Program-made: the position numbers and the translations under genes | Notes under the pieces: model-generated | Told to the model about the DNA's origin: nothing | The model's database searches: none | What the model saw: the letters and a program-made list of their open reading frames with translations, nothing else | From: Phaseolus vulgaris | Lineage: Eukaryota; Streptophyta; Magnoliopsida; Fabales; Fabaceae | Assembly (NCBI RefSeq): GCF_000499845.2 | Contig: NC_023758.2 | Coordinates: forward strand, 14,974,427-15,038,426 | DNA: 64,000 nt | Direction: 5' to 3' | In this document: positions 25,695-38,400 of the stretch, piece after piece | How positions within the stretch are numbered: the first letter of the stretch is position 1 | Layout of the letters: the number at the start of each line of letters is the position of its first letter

Positions 25695-25710
25695 CATATA
25701 TATATATATC
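25593..25710. repeat. (TA)n microsatellite interrupted by TACATA
   Basis: About 118 bp of alternating TA is broken regularly by a single C every 14-18 bp (ATATATACATATATAT), giving a higher-order period. It is expected to be length-polymorphic. Confidence 0.95.
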
Positions 25711-27550
25711 ATACTCCAGGGTGTGTTCAATTCAAATTTGAAAAAAAAAAAATTGAAACCTATTTGCTCTATTTTGTTTAAACATTGGGTCATGTATGCT
25801 ATAAGAAAAGCATTTTCTTTCCATGGGGTTCCACCCAGTGACTGAACAAGATATCACCGACTATACCCTTATCACTACTCCTTTTGCACCCAATAATTTT
25901 ATTTACTTTTTCATTTCACTTTTTTCACTCCAACTTCAGCTTCAGATTCCCTCTACTAAAAGCATCTATTTCTAAATGTTATTCACATTTTCATCCTCTC
26001 TTTTTCAATTGTGCAAAAATTTCTTTCATATTAAATTTCTTCCAAATATTAAGTTTGAACATAATATAAAGAACTAAATTTACACATTTTTGAATAGTTA
26101 GATGAATGAACTCAGGAATAAAAAAAAAATGAGGTTTGATAGAAAATGTGAGAATTAAAAAGTTTTTTCTCTTCCATTTATTTATTTTTGAAAAAAAAAA
26201 TCTTTGGTGGGTCCAATATGTATGAGTAAAGACATGGGTTTTGGCAATGAATGAGTGTGAAGACAGGGGACAATGAGGTGGCCATTATGTAGTTTTATGG
26301 CGTCCTTAGGGTTCCACCATTTCAACATTCAAAACCCTAGATAAGCTTCTCTCTCTCTCGTGCAGTTTATGCATTCTCTTTCTCAACTCTCCACGTGGCA
26401 CACAACATCTTGTCCACGTAGGAAATGGTGGATCTTGGTAGGTAAAACCGTTTCTTTATGAACCAACATGAAAAGTTAATTAAGATCATAGGTTAGTCCC
26501 ATAAAAATTAAAGTTAAACCCTATTTTTTTAACTAGTTTTGCCTTCTCATAAGCACATTAGGGTTTAGTGGGTTGCCTTTAATATATGTTACCCATACTT
26601 TCTTCACACCTATCAACCTCCCACAATGACTACAAATACATTATTATTATTTTAAATTGAGATTAATCAAATAATCATCCATGGGTATTTTGAGGCCCAC
26701 TATGTTGCATAATGTTTCAATTTTGATCAATGTAAGTTTAAATCTATCCTAAATTCCAGCGTTGTTAGGTTTAGGTCACTTCGATGTGGGCTCATGCCAA
26801 TAAATATCTTTCCGTCATGCTGTTTTTTATATTTTCAATTTAAAGCATCTAGGTTTCTTTCATTTTGGGATGTTTATGGATAATTTAATTGACTTTATGC
26901 TTTAATTGCGTCATTTATTGCATGGTATATTGGGTGTAATATTCTTTGTCCACCATATTTTGAAAATAAAGATACATTTCTAACTAAAGATAATGTTAAG
27001 AAAACGTGATAAGGGTGTTTTATGTTTGGAAGACATTGCTATTTTTGGTTGAATATATGATCATTAACTTGTTCATTAATATTGTTGATCACTTATAAGG
27101 AAGTACCTAATTAGACCAAAAGTTGGACTTTTATCATACATGTAACGGTCGAATTTGAATTTACATTCCTTCAATGTATCTTTTTGATGAAAAACCTAGA
27201 ATTAGAAAAACAGTGAATTTCTAACTTGAGAAACGTAGATTGTAGACTTTATACACATTAATTGGGTTGAAAGCAAATTGATTTGAAAAATATGGCAAGA
27301 GAGAGCATTTAGCATATAGTTTCTAACGTATGAGAAAATGTTAACACTCCCTTACAAGACGGAAGGGATAGAGAAACCTTGAAACGTTTGATGGGGAAAT
27401 GTTGATTAAATAAATCTTCTCGGAGAAACTTTTACCTAAAGTTTGGCTTCAACGTGACTTTTTCGTAACTTATATCTTATTGATGAATACTAAGGATAAT
27501 TTTAGATCATTTTTAATTTATAAAGATTAACTTTTTTTTTACCCTTTGAG
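25711..27550. other. AT-rich spacer, no gene seen
   Basis: No coding or RNA signal was found. A CCACGTGG-like site (26391-26398) and a CTCTCTCTCTC run near 26350 are isolated. Confidence 0.5.
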
Positions 27551-27552
27551 TT

Positions 27553-27558
<6 letters not shown>

Positions 27559-27599
<41 letters not shown>
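27559..27599. repeat. (AT)n microsatellite
   Basis: About 20 uninterrupted AT units. Confidence 0.95.
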
Positions 27600-27604
<5 letters not shown>

Positions 27605-27869
27605 CTTGTTGGTAATTTAATCAAATTAGTTTACAAAATAGTTTAACTTACTTTGTCATCATCAAATTGACAAAAACGGACAGAAGGTTGATTTACATTG
27701 ACAAAATGTCTCACTTTACTTAATGCTAAGCAAACCGCCCAAAAATAAAATGTTGTGGATGCAAATGTTGAATACATTAAAAAAAAAGTGATAATAACAG
27801 TGAAAAAGAATTCAAATATATAAAATTTATTTAAAATATTTATTTTATTTTAAAATTATAATACACAAC

Positions 27870-28600
27870 TGTACCGACCAGTCATCGGTCATCGACGTCA
27901 GAGGAAGACCTCAGACATCGGCGTCAGAGAAAGACATCGGACATCGGTGCCTGATAATAATGGTGGGTCATGTAAGGTAGGCCCCATAAATCTTATCAGA
28001 TACCAGATAAACACCCAGATATAAGAAAAGATCTAAGTCACGAGAGGATCATGCATGGGGTGTGTATAGTACATTCGGGTACGACACAAGCAAGTGTTCC
28101 TTGGAGGCACTGAGACCCATTAGGGTTAGGAATTCCAAGGGAAGACTGCATGCATGACACGTGAATACTTAGGACACCCAAGGAACATATGGCCCCGCAG
28201 CAGTGGTTCATGAGTTGGTACCTTGGCGGCCATACTATTAGTCGTAACACTCCAGTAAAGGGAAGTCTTATGTGCCAGATTACGCTAAGATTATGTAATA
28301 GCGGCGCAAGGACATTATCCCAGGAACCCTAGATATGGGTAACAAAACAGAAGTAACCCTAGTTACAACCTATATAAAGGGTGATAAGAACCCTAGCAAG
28401 GTACACCGTTTCTAAGACTAAAACTACTTTATTCACTTACTGTTTCTTTGCCCCAATACTGACTTGAGCGTCGGAGTGCAAACGACCGCCAAGCCGCCTT
28501 TTGTCTTTGCAGGTGAGAAGTTCTTCAACCCGAGGAAGTTCGATTCTCAGGTGGAGACAGGCGGACCAGAGACTGTCGTTCGAGTCAACCGACAAGAACA
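27870..28600 (+). mobile_element. Solo LTR K, Tat-type gypsy
   Basis: The 731-bp block begins TGTACCGACC and ends GACAAGAACA, flanked by a perfect 5-bp duplication ACAAC (27865-27869 and 28601-28605). A CTATATAAAGG TATA box lies near 28370 and the U5-like segment reads GACTTGAGCGTCGGAGTG...TTTGCAGGT. The same GAGCGTCGGAGTGC motif appears in the LTR at 47040, so it is a related lineage. The GC content is well above the flanks. No internal region is present. Confidence 0.88.
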
Positions 28601-28671
28601 ACAACTTAAAAGAATATGTTATTGAGTTTATATAAAATATCTAAAAATTTAATGTAAAATTTTTTGGTGAT

Positions 28672-29371
28672 TGTACCGGACAAAGCGCTCAGTGCTCGGA
28701 GCTCGGTGCATAGGTGTGGGTAGGTCATCTCGGTAGTTGGGCCCATGGTGCGAGTCATGAGTTATGGCCCAGTTATATCGGTAAGCATGTTAAAGAATAA
28801 TTAAGATAATATTTTTATTATATGATAATATAAGGTTATTAGTAAAATATATTTTAACCTAAGTGTGCATTTTAGGGCACGTAGTGGTTAAGTTACATGC
28901 ATGTTGAAAAGATAACGTTGTGCCCATGTAAACATAGTACTTTCCCATTGTTAGCGCCTAAGGTGGTGTCCTGTTGGCAAGTGGTTTTCTGTTATTAGTT
29001 TATACTCTCAGTAGAGATAAGATTCTTTTTTGTTGTAGTACCGTGAGTGAAAGTGCCTATAAATATAATGTTTTTTGTTACGTATGCTTTCGGTTGATAT
29101 TAGATTCTCGTTGATGAAAGTTGTTAAACTAGTAAGCTATAAAAAGGGTTTGAGACCCCAGGTAAAGAAACGTTGTTTCTGATACTGAAACTAAATACTT
29201 ATTTGATTTTAGTAAGCTCTCACTAACTTGATCGTCAGAGTGTGATCAACAGGTAGAGTCCCCTCTGTTTCAACAGAGCCACGTTCCAGTACAACAAGAA
29301 GAAGTAAAACAAGATTCCATAGGAGATAGATCGTAAGTGGAGCTTCTCACGAGAGTCAACCAGCAAGAACA
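28672..29371 (+). mobile_element. Solo LTR F, same family as the LTRs of element G
   Basis: The 700-bp block runs from TGTACCGGAC to CAGCAAGAACA. The flanks are GTGAT (28667-28671) and GTGGT (29372-29376), a 5-bp duplication with one change. It aligns throughout with the LTRs at 56266 and 60703 (GTGGGTAGGTCA, ATATAAGGTTATTAGTA, GATAAGATTCT, CGTCAGAGTGTGATCAA). It lies only 66 bp after solo LTR K. Confidence 0.88.
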
Positions 29372-29376
29372 GTGGT

Positions 29377-31797
29377 ATTTTTGAAAGTTTTCTCAACTTT
29401 TTTACATTGGACTTAATTTGCGATAAATATGTAAAATGTATACAAATATTTTAAATTTATGGTGTTCTTTTCCTTTGTTGTAGTAGTAGGGCATGAATGA
29501 TGGATGAACTTGCGAGTTTTTTTCCTATTCAACGATGACAACAAGTTTTTTTGTGGTGTTGCGCACTCTAGGTATCCCTCTGTGGTGGTCCTTCCATCTC
29601 TCTTCCATTTGTCGTGGCGAACATTTTTTCTTAGTCAATGTACATCATTGAGCTTATATCTCCATTTTATGATTCAACTTAAAATCATTATTGTTTTGGG
29701 GGATTTCAATCATGACAATACATGGATGTCATCATTGGATTGTTGTTGTTAATGAAATTTTGGTTTTTGAATTTAAAATACAACGTGTCATTTAATTTTG
29801 TAAATTTATAATTTAGACCTTATGAATAGTAAAAATTATAGGAACTAATTAATTGTTTTAGCCCATATGAATGACTAAATTAGTTTAATCATAGATTGTT
29901 TAAAATTTTAAGGATTGAATTATAAAAAAAATTATAAAACGTATTGTAGGAAAAAAAATATAGTTTAGATTGATCATAGGATTGTGGTGAATTTAAGGTT
30001 TTGTAGTAAAAAGAGCAAACCAAGTATATTTGTCACTCACTTGCCTTAGCTAACTGTAAAATGAATTGTCAAACACATGTTAATGTGGATCTTTCTTCTC
30101 TCCAAATATTACTAGGTTTAGGAGTTATTTATGACTCACAAAACAATTTCATGTTTCTATTATAATTTCATCTCATGGATGAGGTTGAAGAGACAAAAAA
30201 AAAAGGATTTCATATGATAAGATATTGAAGTATTTCAACATTCCTTCAACAATGCATAAAATAATTTTCTATCGAGTTATTAATTAGTAAATTTGTTAGC
30301 ATTTCATGTTATTATTTGTACAACAAAATTTTGAGATTCTGAATATTGAGGTGATGAAGAAAGCTTTATCTCTATTGTCATCAGATGGAGGGACTTTAAG
30401 AATTTTCTTGACACACGAGTATGTTTTCAGAAAGTGTAAAGATGAGACTCTTTGTCTAAAATGCTAAATTAGTGAGAAGGATGATGACTTAGTTTCGGCA
30501 AGTGTATCGAGTCATAAGTAATAAATTGTCTCTAAGAATGGATATCGAACCCACAAGGAACAATTTTTAAGAAAATCTCAATGTATAGTATTCACTAAAT
30601 ATCAAAAGATGTGCGAAAGTTTGATTGAAAGGTCATTGGTATTATGAATTACGTGAGAAATTAAATGAAAACAAAGTAAACTATTAAGATAATTCAATTG
30701 AGAAAATTGAGACTGAATTAATCTTTCTCACTCTTTTGTATTTAACAATTTTAGAAACTATTTAACAATAATAGAAGCTAATTTAGTAACCAAATTGCTT
30801 TTTAGTTTCTAAAATGTCTCTAATTTAGTTACTATTGCAACTAATTATTTTGATCTCTAAAAATTAGTTTCTATTTGATGATTTTATTGTAGTGTCAAGT
30901 TCGATATAAAGTTTTAGATTCAATTTAAGTTTACGTATTAGACTGTTAAGTATACAGTTATATATTTCCTTTCAATTGTATTATACACATTTATCAAATA
31001 TATTCTTTTATTCACAATAGCTTCTAACATTATGAATAGGTAGTTAATCCAAATTTTTGGTATGTTACATATTTAAGGTTTAATTATTTATTTTAGTTTT
31101 TATATTTGTCCAAATTGTACATCAGTCTTAATAAATAAATGTTTATTATGGTATGTAGTATACTATTTTAATTCTTTCTAGTTTATACATCTAACTCGAC
31201 TTGTAAAAAGAAGAAAGACCTTGAGTATTCAACTAATGAATGACCTTTGTTTATCTATAAATTAGTCTTATCTTTTGAAAAAACAAAGGAAAGAAAGTGT
31301 TTTAGCATATCATTAAAAGAAATGAGGAGAAATTGCACTCACTTTCCTTCTTGCCTAATGTTCTATTTATTTCTAAAATATAGATTTTATTTTTCATATG
31401 TTTTTAATAAATGACATTAGTTTATTTTATGTTTTTTTTAGTAAAATGACATTGATCATCTTTCTTGTTTTATTTATAGAAATAAAAAAAAAAATCTTCC
31501 ATTTTTATATATGTGAAAACTTTAGTTTAATTTTCATATTTTTTATTGAAATTTTAGTTAGTATAATATTTTTAAATAAAATAAGAAAAGTAAGTGTCAT
31601 TTTATTAAAAATATAAAAAAAATTGAGCGTCCTTTATTAAAAATATAAAGGAGATAAATTTCTATTTAAAAACTACAAGAAATATAAACAATTTTGTTTC
31701 TATCTTGATTATTGACAAGTAGCTAAAAAAATGTAATTTAATATATTTAAAAGATGTTATGTTATATTATATTATATTATATTATATATTATATTCT
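29377..31797. other. AT-rich spacer with a possible CACTA-type right end
   Basis: No gene is seen. At 30881-30894 the sequence ATTTTATTGTAGTG resembles a CACTA terminus, preceded by repeated TAGTTTCTA/TAGAAACTA motifs (30740-30875). No matching left end was found. A stretch at 30488-30570 (GGCAAGTGTATCGAGTC..GATATCGAACCC) looks like part of a dispersed repeat I cannot place. An (ATATT)n run ends at the LINE insertion site. Confidence 0.4.
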
Positions 31798-32997
31798 TTG
31801 TGGGTAATAACTGCATTAATGGGAAGGGTATAAAATTATGGGAAGACAGGTGGGTGGATAACGTTGCTTTGAAATGTAATTTTTTGTGGTTGTTCTCCCT
31901 ATGTGTTAACAAAATTATAATGTTGGATCTTTGCAGAGTTTAGGATAACTTTGTTTGGAGGTGAAATTTAGTTTGGTGAAGGAGTCTTTTTAAGTAGGAG
32001 AAGACTCAGATCTATCAGCTCCTTGAGGTGGTGCAAGGGTTGAGTCTTGACTCGGATAATGATGACAATTGGTCTTGAAAAGATGGAGTGTCTCTAGAGT
32101 TTCTGGTTAATTCTGCTTACGATATTTTAAGGGAAGAGCTTGAAGGGGATCACTCGCGCTTGTATAATTTTTTTTTGGAGTATTAAGGTTTTGTCTGGGG
32201 CTCAAGTTAATGCTTGGAGGGTGCTGAAAGCAAGATTGTCATTAAAGTTAATTTGGTTAGGCGAGGAGCAGTGGTTAAAAATATTTTTTGTTGTTTGTGT
32301 GGGTTAAAAGAAGAGTCAACTAACCATATGTTTTTTGGTTGTAGAATTGCCTGGTTAGTTTGGAACCTGTGTTATACGTGATTAGGGGTGATGTCGGTTG
32401 CTCCTCACGATTCCTTTTCACACCTCCTTCAGTTCAATACTAGTAATGCATCTAAATATGTCAACTTAGTTTTGGAGAGTGTGTGGATTTCAGTGGTAAG
32501 GGAGATTTGAAGTCATAGGAATAAGGTCATTTTCAATGATAGAGTGGTGAATCATTCAAAAATTTTCTCTTTGGCCCAATTGAAGGCTTGGTCTTGGGTT
32601 ACCTCTAAAGTACCATCTGCTTGCTTCTCTTATTCAGATTGATGTCTTGCCCCTTGGTTTGTCTGAATTCACTTTTGTTTGTATGCTTTCATTTTAGGTT
32701 GGTGGGTTGTTGTTTTTAGGCTGGGTGTTTTGATTGGGTTGTGTGATGTTTATCCGTGAGACAATATAGGGATTTAAGTCTTGGTGTTTATGGTATGTTG
32801 GTGCTCTTTGATTTGTTTATCTGACTTGTTAGATTAAATGTTGTTTTAAGGTGTGACAACTTCTTTTAGTGCTTTGGTATTTTCTGTTAGGTGTTGGTAC
32901 CCCTTTACGAGTGTGAGTTTGGGTGAGACTTGTTTATTTTCATGTTTTGTATAAGGGTTAGACCATCCTAAAGTGATTTTTTTTTTGTTGATAAAAA
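31798..32997 (+). mobile_element. LINE (L1-type) non-LTR retrotransposon, 5'-truncated
   Basis: The 1.2-kb insertion is bounded by a perfect 12-bp target duplication ATATTATATTCT (31786-31797 and 32998-33009) and ends in a T-rich stretch then an A-run, as expected for target-primed insertion. It holds decayed coding for the C-terminus of a plant LINE ORF2. Traces include LWEDRWV, an AWRVLKARLSLK segment, and a zf-RVT finger with CVG..ESTNHMFFGCRIAWLVWN. A tail follows with SVWISVVREI.SHRNKVIFND. Several stops make it dead. The RT domain proper was lost by the 5' truncation. Confidence 0.88.
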
Positions 32998-33009
32998 ATA
33001 TTATATTCT

Positions 33010-35340
33010 CTATATATATAATTTTTTTTCAATTTAACAATTGAATATAATTTTACATCGTTATAAGTTTTTATTTTAAATATTGTTAAAATGAAATAAC
33101 AATATCAAAATAATATAAAGATAATCAAATACTTCGTATTATAATATATTTTGAAAAGAGAAACATAATAAAGACTTTTAATCTAATTACACGTTTTGAA
33201 AAACAATTCAATACAAAATATTGAATAAATGTAATATTTTAAAAATATATACTTCTAGGGATAAAATTTGTACGTCTCATTGTTACTATATATCTAATTT
33301 CGTCCATAAAGTAATTTGCTCATGGAAAAAAGCTGCACACATTTTCGAAAGTATTTCTCCTTCAACGTCAGACATCAAAAATATATTATGCTTAAACAAC
33401 ATAATGGATCTTGGAAATAGCAATGTTTGCAATATCTAGCTTGCAATTCCCAACAAAGATGAACAAATTATTAAACGAATTAAGGCAATAGAAAGCAAGT
33501 GAATTAACCTGATTTTATTAGTCCGACATCTTCATTAGATTTTCAAATCATCCTTCGACAAGATAATTGTCAATCATTCAAATGAAACTAAAAAAAGAAA
33601 AAAAACCAGACACTAGTAGTATACCATTCCTCAATATACACCTATGTATGCATACATTCATTTTTTAAAAAACGGCATTTAAAATTTCACGCACTAATTG
33701 GTGAGAGAGATAGATGTGTGCGTAACAACATGTTCAATCCTCTGAGAAAATTCAAAAACACATTGCTGGCAATGGACAAATCCTCACACTTCTTCACACA
33801 AACATTTACACCAAAATGAGTGAGCCAGCCAGAATTCGAAATCCAAAAATTTCCATAACCATGGCGGAAAAAGGGAAACAAATTGAATGGTACTTCGAAG
33901 CGTGACCAGAGATGCAAAGATAAATGAAGCACATGCAAGTCACGAACCATTTATTCTCGTTGCAAAAGTGCTTAGCTAGCTCTAGCTCACGTACCTTCTC
34001 ATGTCTCCTTAAAAATCACAAAAATTCAAATAACAACCTTATACATCTCTCATCATATTACATTTGTATATATAAACACACACATGACACACAATAGTTG
34101 CATCAGTATATGATGTTACATCACAATTGGTGTTCTCTCTAACTTTAGCAGTATCGTATCATCATCATCATATGTATGAACCCTTTTTTTTTATGCATAA
34201 AATGTTCATTGAGACTAAGATAAATGGTTTACAAAAGTATTTACAATGGTATCACTGTTATCTGTGTTTGAAGTTTCTTAATGGTGCAAAGTGCATAGTG
34301 GACATTATTAGTCTACGCCGCCATGATATACTGCACACTGCACACTGCACACTGCACGTAGCTCATGGAATTCAGCGTTATTTTCAAACTTCCCTTCATA
34401 CCCGCGCACTGGCCTAAGTATCTATATTTTTTTTTCTGTAGTATACCCTTTATTTTATTTTGTACAATAATTATTTTTTTCCAAGTGTGTGTGACCGTTT
34501 TGGAAAAGTTAGAGAGAGAAAGGAGTGGTGAAACAAAACCCAACAAACATCACTTCCTAGTACAACTGTACACCCTAATGACTACACTGCTCTAACTAAA
34601 AGTTTATTGCATTCAACCTCCACCGTCCTTGTTTTCTCTTCTCAGTTTTTTTGGTATAACTCAGACATGAGAATCTAAGACAAAGTAATATTCATAGTCG
34701 AGGTATTTCTTTGTTGTCTACTTGAGCACTTTGAAAACATCACTTTTTTTTTTCTCATTTTCGGTATTGTTAAAGTTTGTCAAATTTTTTAGATCTAACC
34801 AAATACACTTTCCGGGCTATCTCTTTTATACGCACCTGTAATTACATTATATCATCAAAATCAAAATACATACACATGCTCCTTCTCTTGGGTTTCGAAA
34901 AATACGATTTTGATGCCACCCTATGTACCCTTTACAGAGGCTGATATGTATTCTTCATTGCCCACTTTTTGTCTTTCTCCTTTCATGTGGTTTTGGCTCC
35001 CTAATTTGAGCGTTTGGTCGTGTTGTGCTTGGTTATAGGGGATAATAAGATAGAGTGAGAGTGAGATCAAAGGGTCTGAAAAGTTAGGATCCGAGGCCAG
35101 TGAGTACCTTGTAGCCATACATATGCATTTCTCTTTCACTTGAATAGCTTTTGGTTAAGGTGGCTTTTGAGAGGGGAATATATGCTTGTTACGGTTGCCG
35201 TTTTGAAACACAACAGTGTGTGTGAGGTGAGCGTGTAAAAGGTGAATGATAGAGAAGAGAGGAAGGGTTTCTTTCTTTCTTTCCCCTTTTTGTTTATTTG
35301 TTTTAATTTCGCTTTCCTTTTTCAATAAAATTTACAGAAA
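33010..35340. other. AT-rich spacer upstream of the MYB gene
   Basis: No gene is seen. It contains a short CTGCACA tandem run (34330-34355), a pyrimidine-rich patch TTTCTTTCTTTC (35269-35285) close to the MYB promoter, and scattered short frames. Confidence 0.5.
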
Positions 35341-35341
35341 A

Positions 35342-35412
35342 GAGGGAGCGTTATAAAGGGGGAGCGTTGGCTTTAGCATGCAACTTGGCTTCGGTAAAAA
35401 GAGGGAGCGTCC
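35342..35412 (+). promoter_or_regulatory. Putative core promoter of the FLP/MYB88 gene
   Basis: A TATA-like box TTATAAAGG lies at 35351-35359, about 110 bp before the start codon, which predicts a short leader of roughly 85 nt. The motif GGGAGCGT occurs on both sides of it (about 35344, 35361 and 35402). The spacing suits a plant TATA promoter; the role of the repeated motif is unknown. Confidence 0.5.
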
Positions 35413-35468
35413 AAGGAAGAGAGCCACACCAATAGAATAAACATAAACATAAACACGGAGACAAGATC

Positions 35469-38400
35469 ATGCAGGAAGATATGAAGAAGCAGCAGAAGCA
35501 GAAGCAGCTGGTCAATGAAGAATCTAAGAAGAAGGAGCGTCACATTGTGACGTGGACTCAAGAGGTCCTTCTTCTCTTACTATAAAATTATTTTCCCCCT
35601 GTTTTTTGCTTATATATTCCTTTCACTTATTCATTTCTGAATTTCTTCTGTGGAGTGGTGTCTAATGAGTGTTATGTGAGTTGCAGGAGGATGATATACT
35701 CAGGGAGCAGATTGGCATCCATGGAACTGAAAAGTATTCAAACTTTAATCCATAATAGCCCTTTGGTTATTCTTCCCTTGAGTTATTCAATAGTCATACT
35801 ATTGGTGTTTTTTACATTTTTTTCATGGATATGTGACACTAAGGGATTTTAATTATCATGACCATATGCAGTTGGGCAATCATTGCTTCTAAATTCAAGG
35901 ATAAAACGACAAGACAGTGCAGAAGAAGGTATGGTTTTTGAATTTTGATGATGATTCATTCATCATATTTTATTCGGTCCTCTGCTTTAATCCTTTGGCT
36001 CATGGAGACCTTCAAGCCTCCTGCTCAATTTTGATCCTCAATCTGATGCTTAAGTGAATGATGCTTTGCCAGATGGTACACTTATTTGAATTCTGACTTC
36101 AAGAAAGGAGGATGGTCACCAGAGGAAGACATGCTTTTATGTGAGGTAAATGGGTGCTTCTTGTGTTCCTTAGCCACTCTTCTATACCACAGCAGTTGTC
36201 ATTCGAGTTTAACAAGTTTGTTTTATAATAGTGATCTTACAAAGTACTTGGAAATTTTGAACTTCATCTTGTACTGTTTATTTTCTGTCTTTCCATTGTG
36301 TATGGTGGACCTCAATCCATTGATATACTTAAGGATTGCAAGTGCTGTTATCATGGCAGTTGGCAGTCATTTATTTTTATTGAAACTCTACCCTACCACG
36401 ATCACATTACAAACAACCGAAAGTAACCAAGTTTTTCTGCTTGTATAGTTCTGTAGATGACACCAACTGTGTTGCACTTAAAATTGTATGATTTATGACC
36501 ACATGTAATCTGTGAGGTAATTTCTGAATACTGTCTATGTAGGCTCAAAAAATATTTGGGAACAGGTGGACAGAAATAGCAAAGGTGGTTTCAGGCAGGT
36601 AATCAGAATTTCATTCTTCTCTTTATGGAAATACAAAATCAATTTTTTTCTTACAACAGTATCTTATTGCTATGCTTCAATGCTTTGGGTGCAGAACGGA
36701 TAATGCTGTGAAAAACCGTTTCTCCACACTGTGCAAAAAGAGAGCAAAATATGAAGCCTTAGCAAAAGAGAACAACACTTCATACATCAATTCTAATAAC
36801 AAAAGGACTTTTCTCCAGCACAGGTGTGATACAGATGTTGCATCAGAATCTGCAGCAGCTATTAAGAAGATGAGGTATGGTGAACTAAGAGATCAAAGTA
36901 TACAAATTCTATTAAGGAGAATATTAACATGTCATCCTACTGCAATATAGGAGGTCACATATCCCTGATGCTGAAGAAAAGATCAACTTTGGAGACAGAG
37001 CACATAAACAAAATGGGATTCCAATAAATCAACAGTCAAGAGCACCATTTGCAGTTTTAGCTCAAAACTCTGGCAATGTCAACTTGCCAGACCAGGATCA
37101 TGTCTGCAATTTGAAGTTTAGTGATTATGGTAATGCCTTTAAATTGGGGAGGGGGAGGGGGAGGGGGAGGGGAATTGTGTAGAACTTCATTCTTGCAGTT
37201 GTGGAACTAAAAATAAGAGAATAGGACAAGATTAAGGAGTCTTTAGTTTGCAGAAGTATTTTCTGCTTTTATTATTAATTAGAACAATGACACTTTGTTT
37301 TCACCTCATTTCCTATGTTGTCACTATCTTATTCAAATATTTGAAAACCGATAAATAGTGAAAACAATGTGGCATTTTTGTAATTATAAATGAAAACTGA
37401 AAATGAAAACATAAAACATTTTTATGAACAAATGCACCGTTAGGTTTGGTTTGGTTTCTATTTTCATTTATATTTTCACTTAATACCTTTTTGCTTGTAA
37501 TATAAAAATATCACATTGTTTGTATTTTGTTTCCTGTTTTCAAGTTTTTGTGAAGGAAATGGTGAAACTGAAACCAACAAAAAGGAAACTAAATGATAAC
37601 AAGGTGACATTTTTAAATTATAAGCAAATGCATAATAAACTGATTATGAAAATAGTACATAACCAAACACCTCTAATTAATATAGTAAGCCTGAAATAAC
37701 ACTGTCCATTGTATAAATCTAACGTGACTCTTGGTTTATCATGTTTTTGTAGCCCAAAACAAGATTCAAGGAACATTCCTTAAAAAGGATGACCCAAAGA
37801 TAAATGCGTTGATGCAACAAGCAGAGTTATTAAGCTCACTAGCTCTAAAAGTTGATGCAGAGAACGTGGATCAAAGTCTTGAAAATGCATGGAAGGTAAG
37901 ACTTGAAAGTTTCAGAACTTCTGCTTTTGAACATTTTATGGGCTTCTTTAAAATAAACTCCAGTTGATTTCTTCAAATGCAAAGACCAAATTAGAAATTA
38001 TAAGAAGTTTAACATCAACAAAATTAAATCAATTTTTACAATGTCAAGCCTATCAACGTGAAAATCATAGAAGTCATTTAACATATTTGATGCTGGCTTT
38101 GAAAAAACCTAAAGCAGATTCGTACTTCAGCTGGATATTATTCATTTATTTTTAAGTGTGATAATGTTTGTATGTATTTCTGTACCAGCTGATTTTTACA
38201 ATGCTTACTTCTTCAGCTCCCTGGTAATTTATTATTTGCTAATCACACAGAATTAGGCATTATATGATATGTATAATTTCTACACTAATGCAAAATTTCT
38301 GCCTTTGAAATATTTATAAATTGCAAAGCTTTTAGATTGAGGCCCAGCAGTGATTTGTGTATCTCTACCGTGTCCCTTAACATAATAGTTACTTTAAGTG

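Noticed and set aside
25272..25845. Open frames of up to 169 codons over the TA repeat ([16 protein letters not shown] peptides)
   Set aside because: They are translations of the microsatellite in several frames, with no codon bias or homology.
30520..30560. tRNA-like B box (GGTTCGATATCC on the minus strand)
   Set aside because: There is no A box at the right distance and no cloverleaf; it is part of a dispersed repeat.
36086..36448. 120-codon frame starting at exon 4 of the MYB gene as a separate protein
   Set aside because: Only the first 20 codons are exon 4; the rest is intron read-through.
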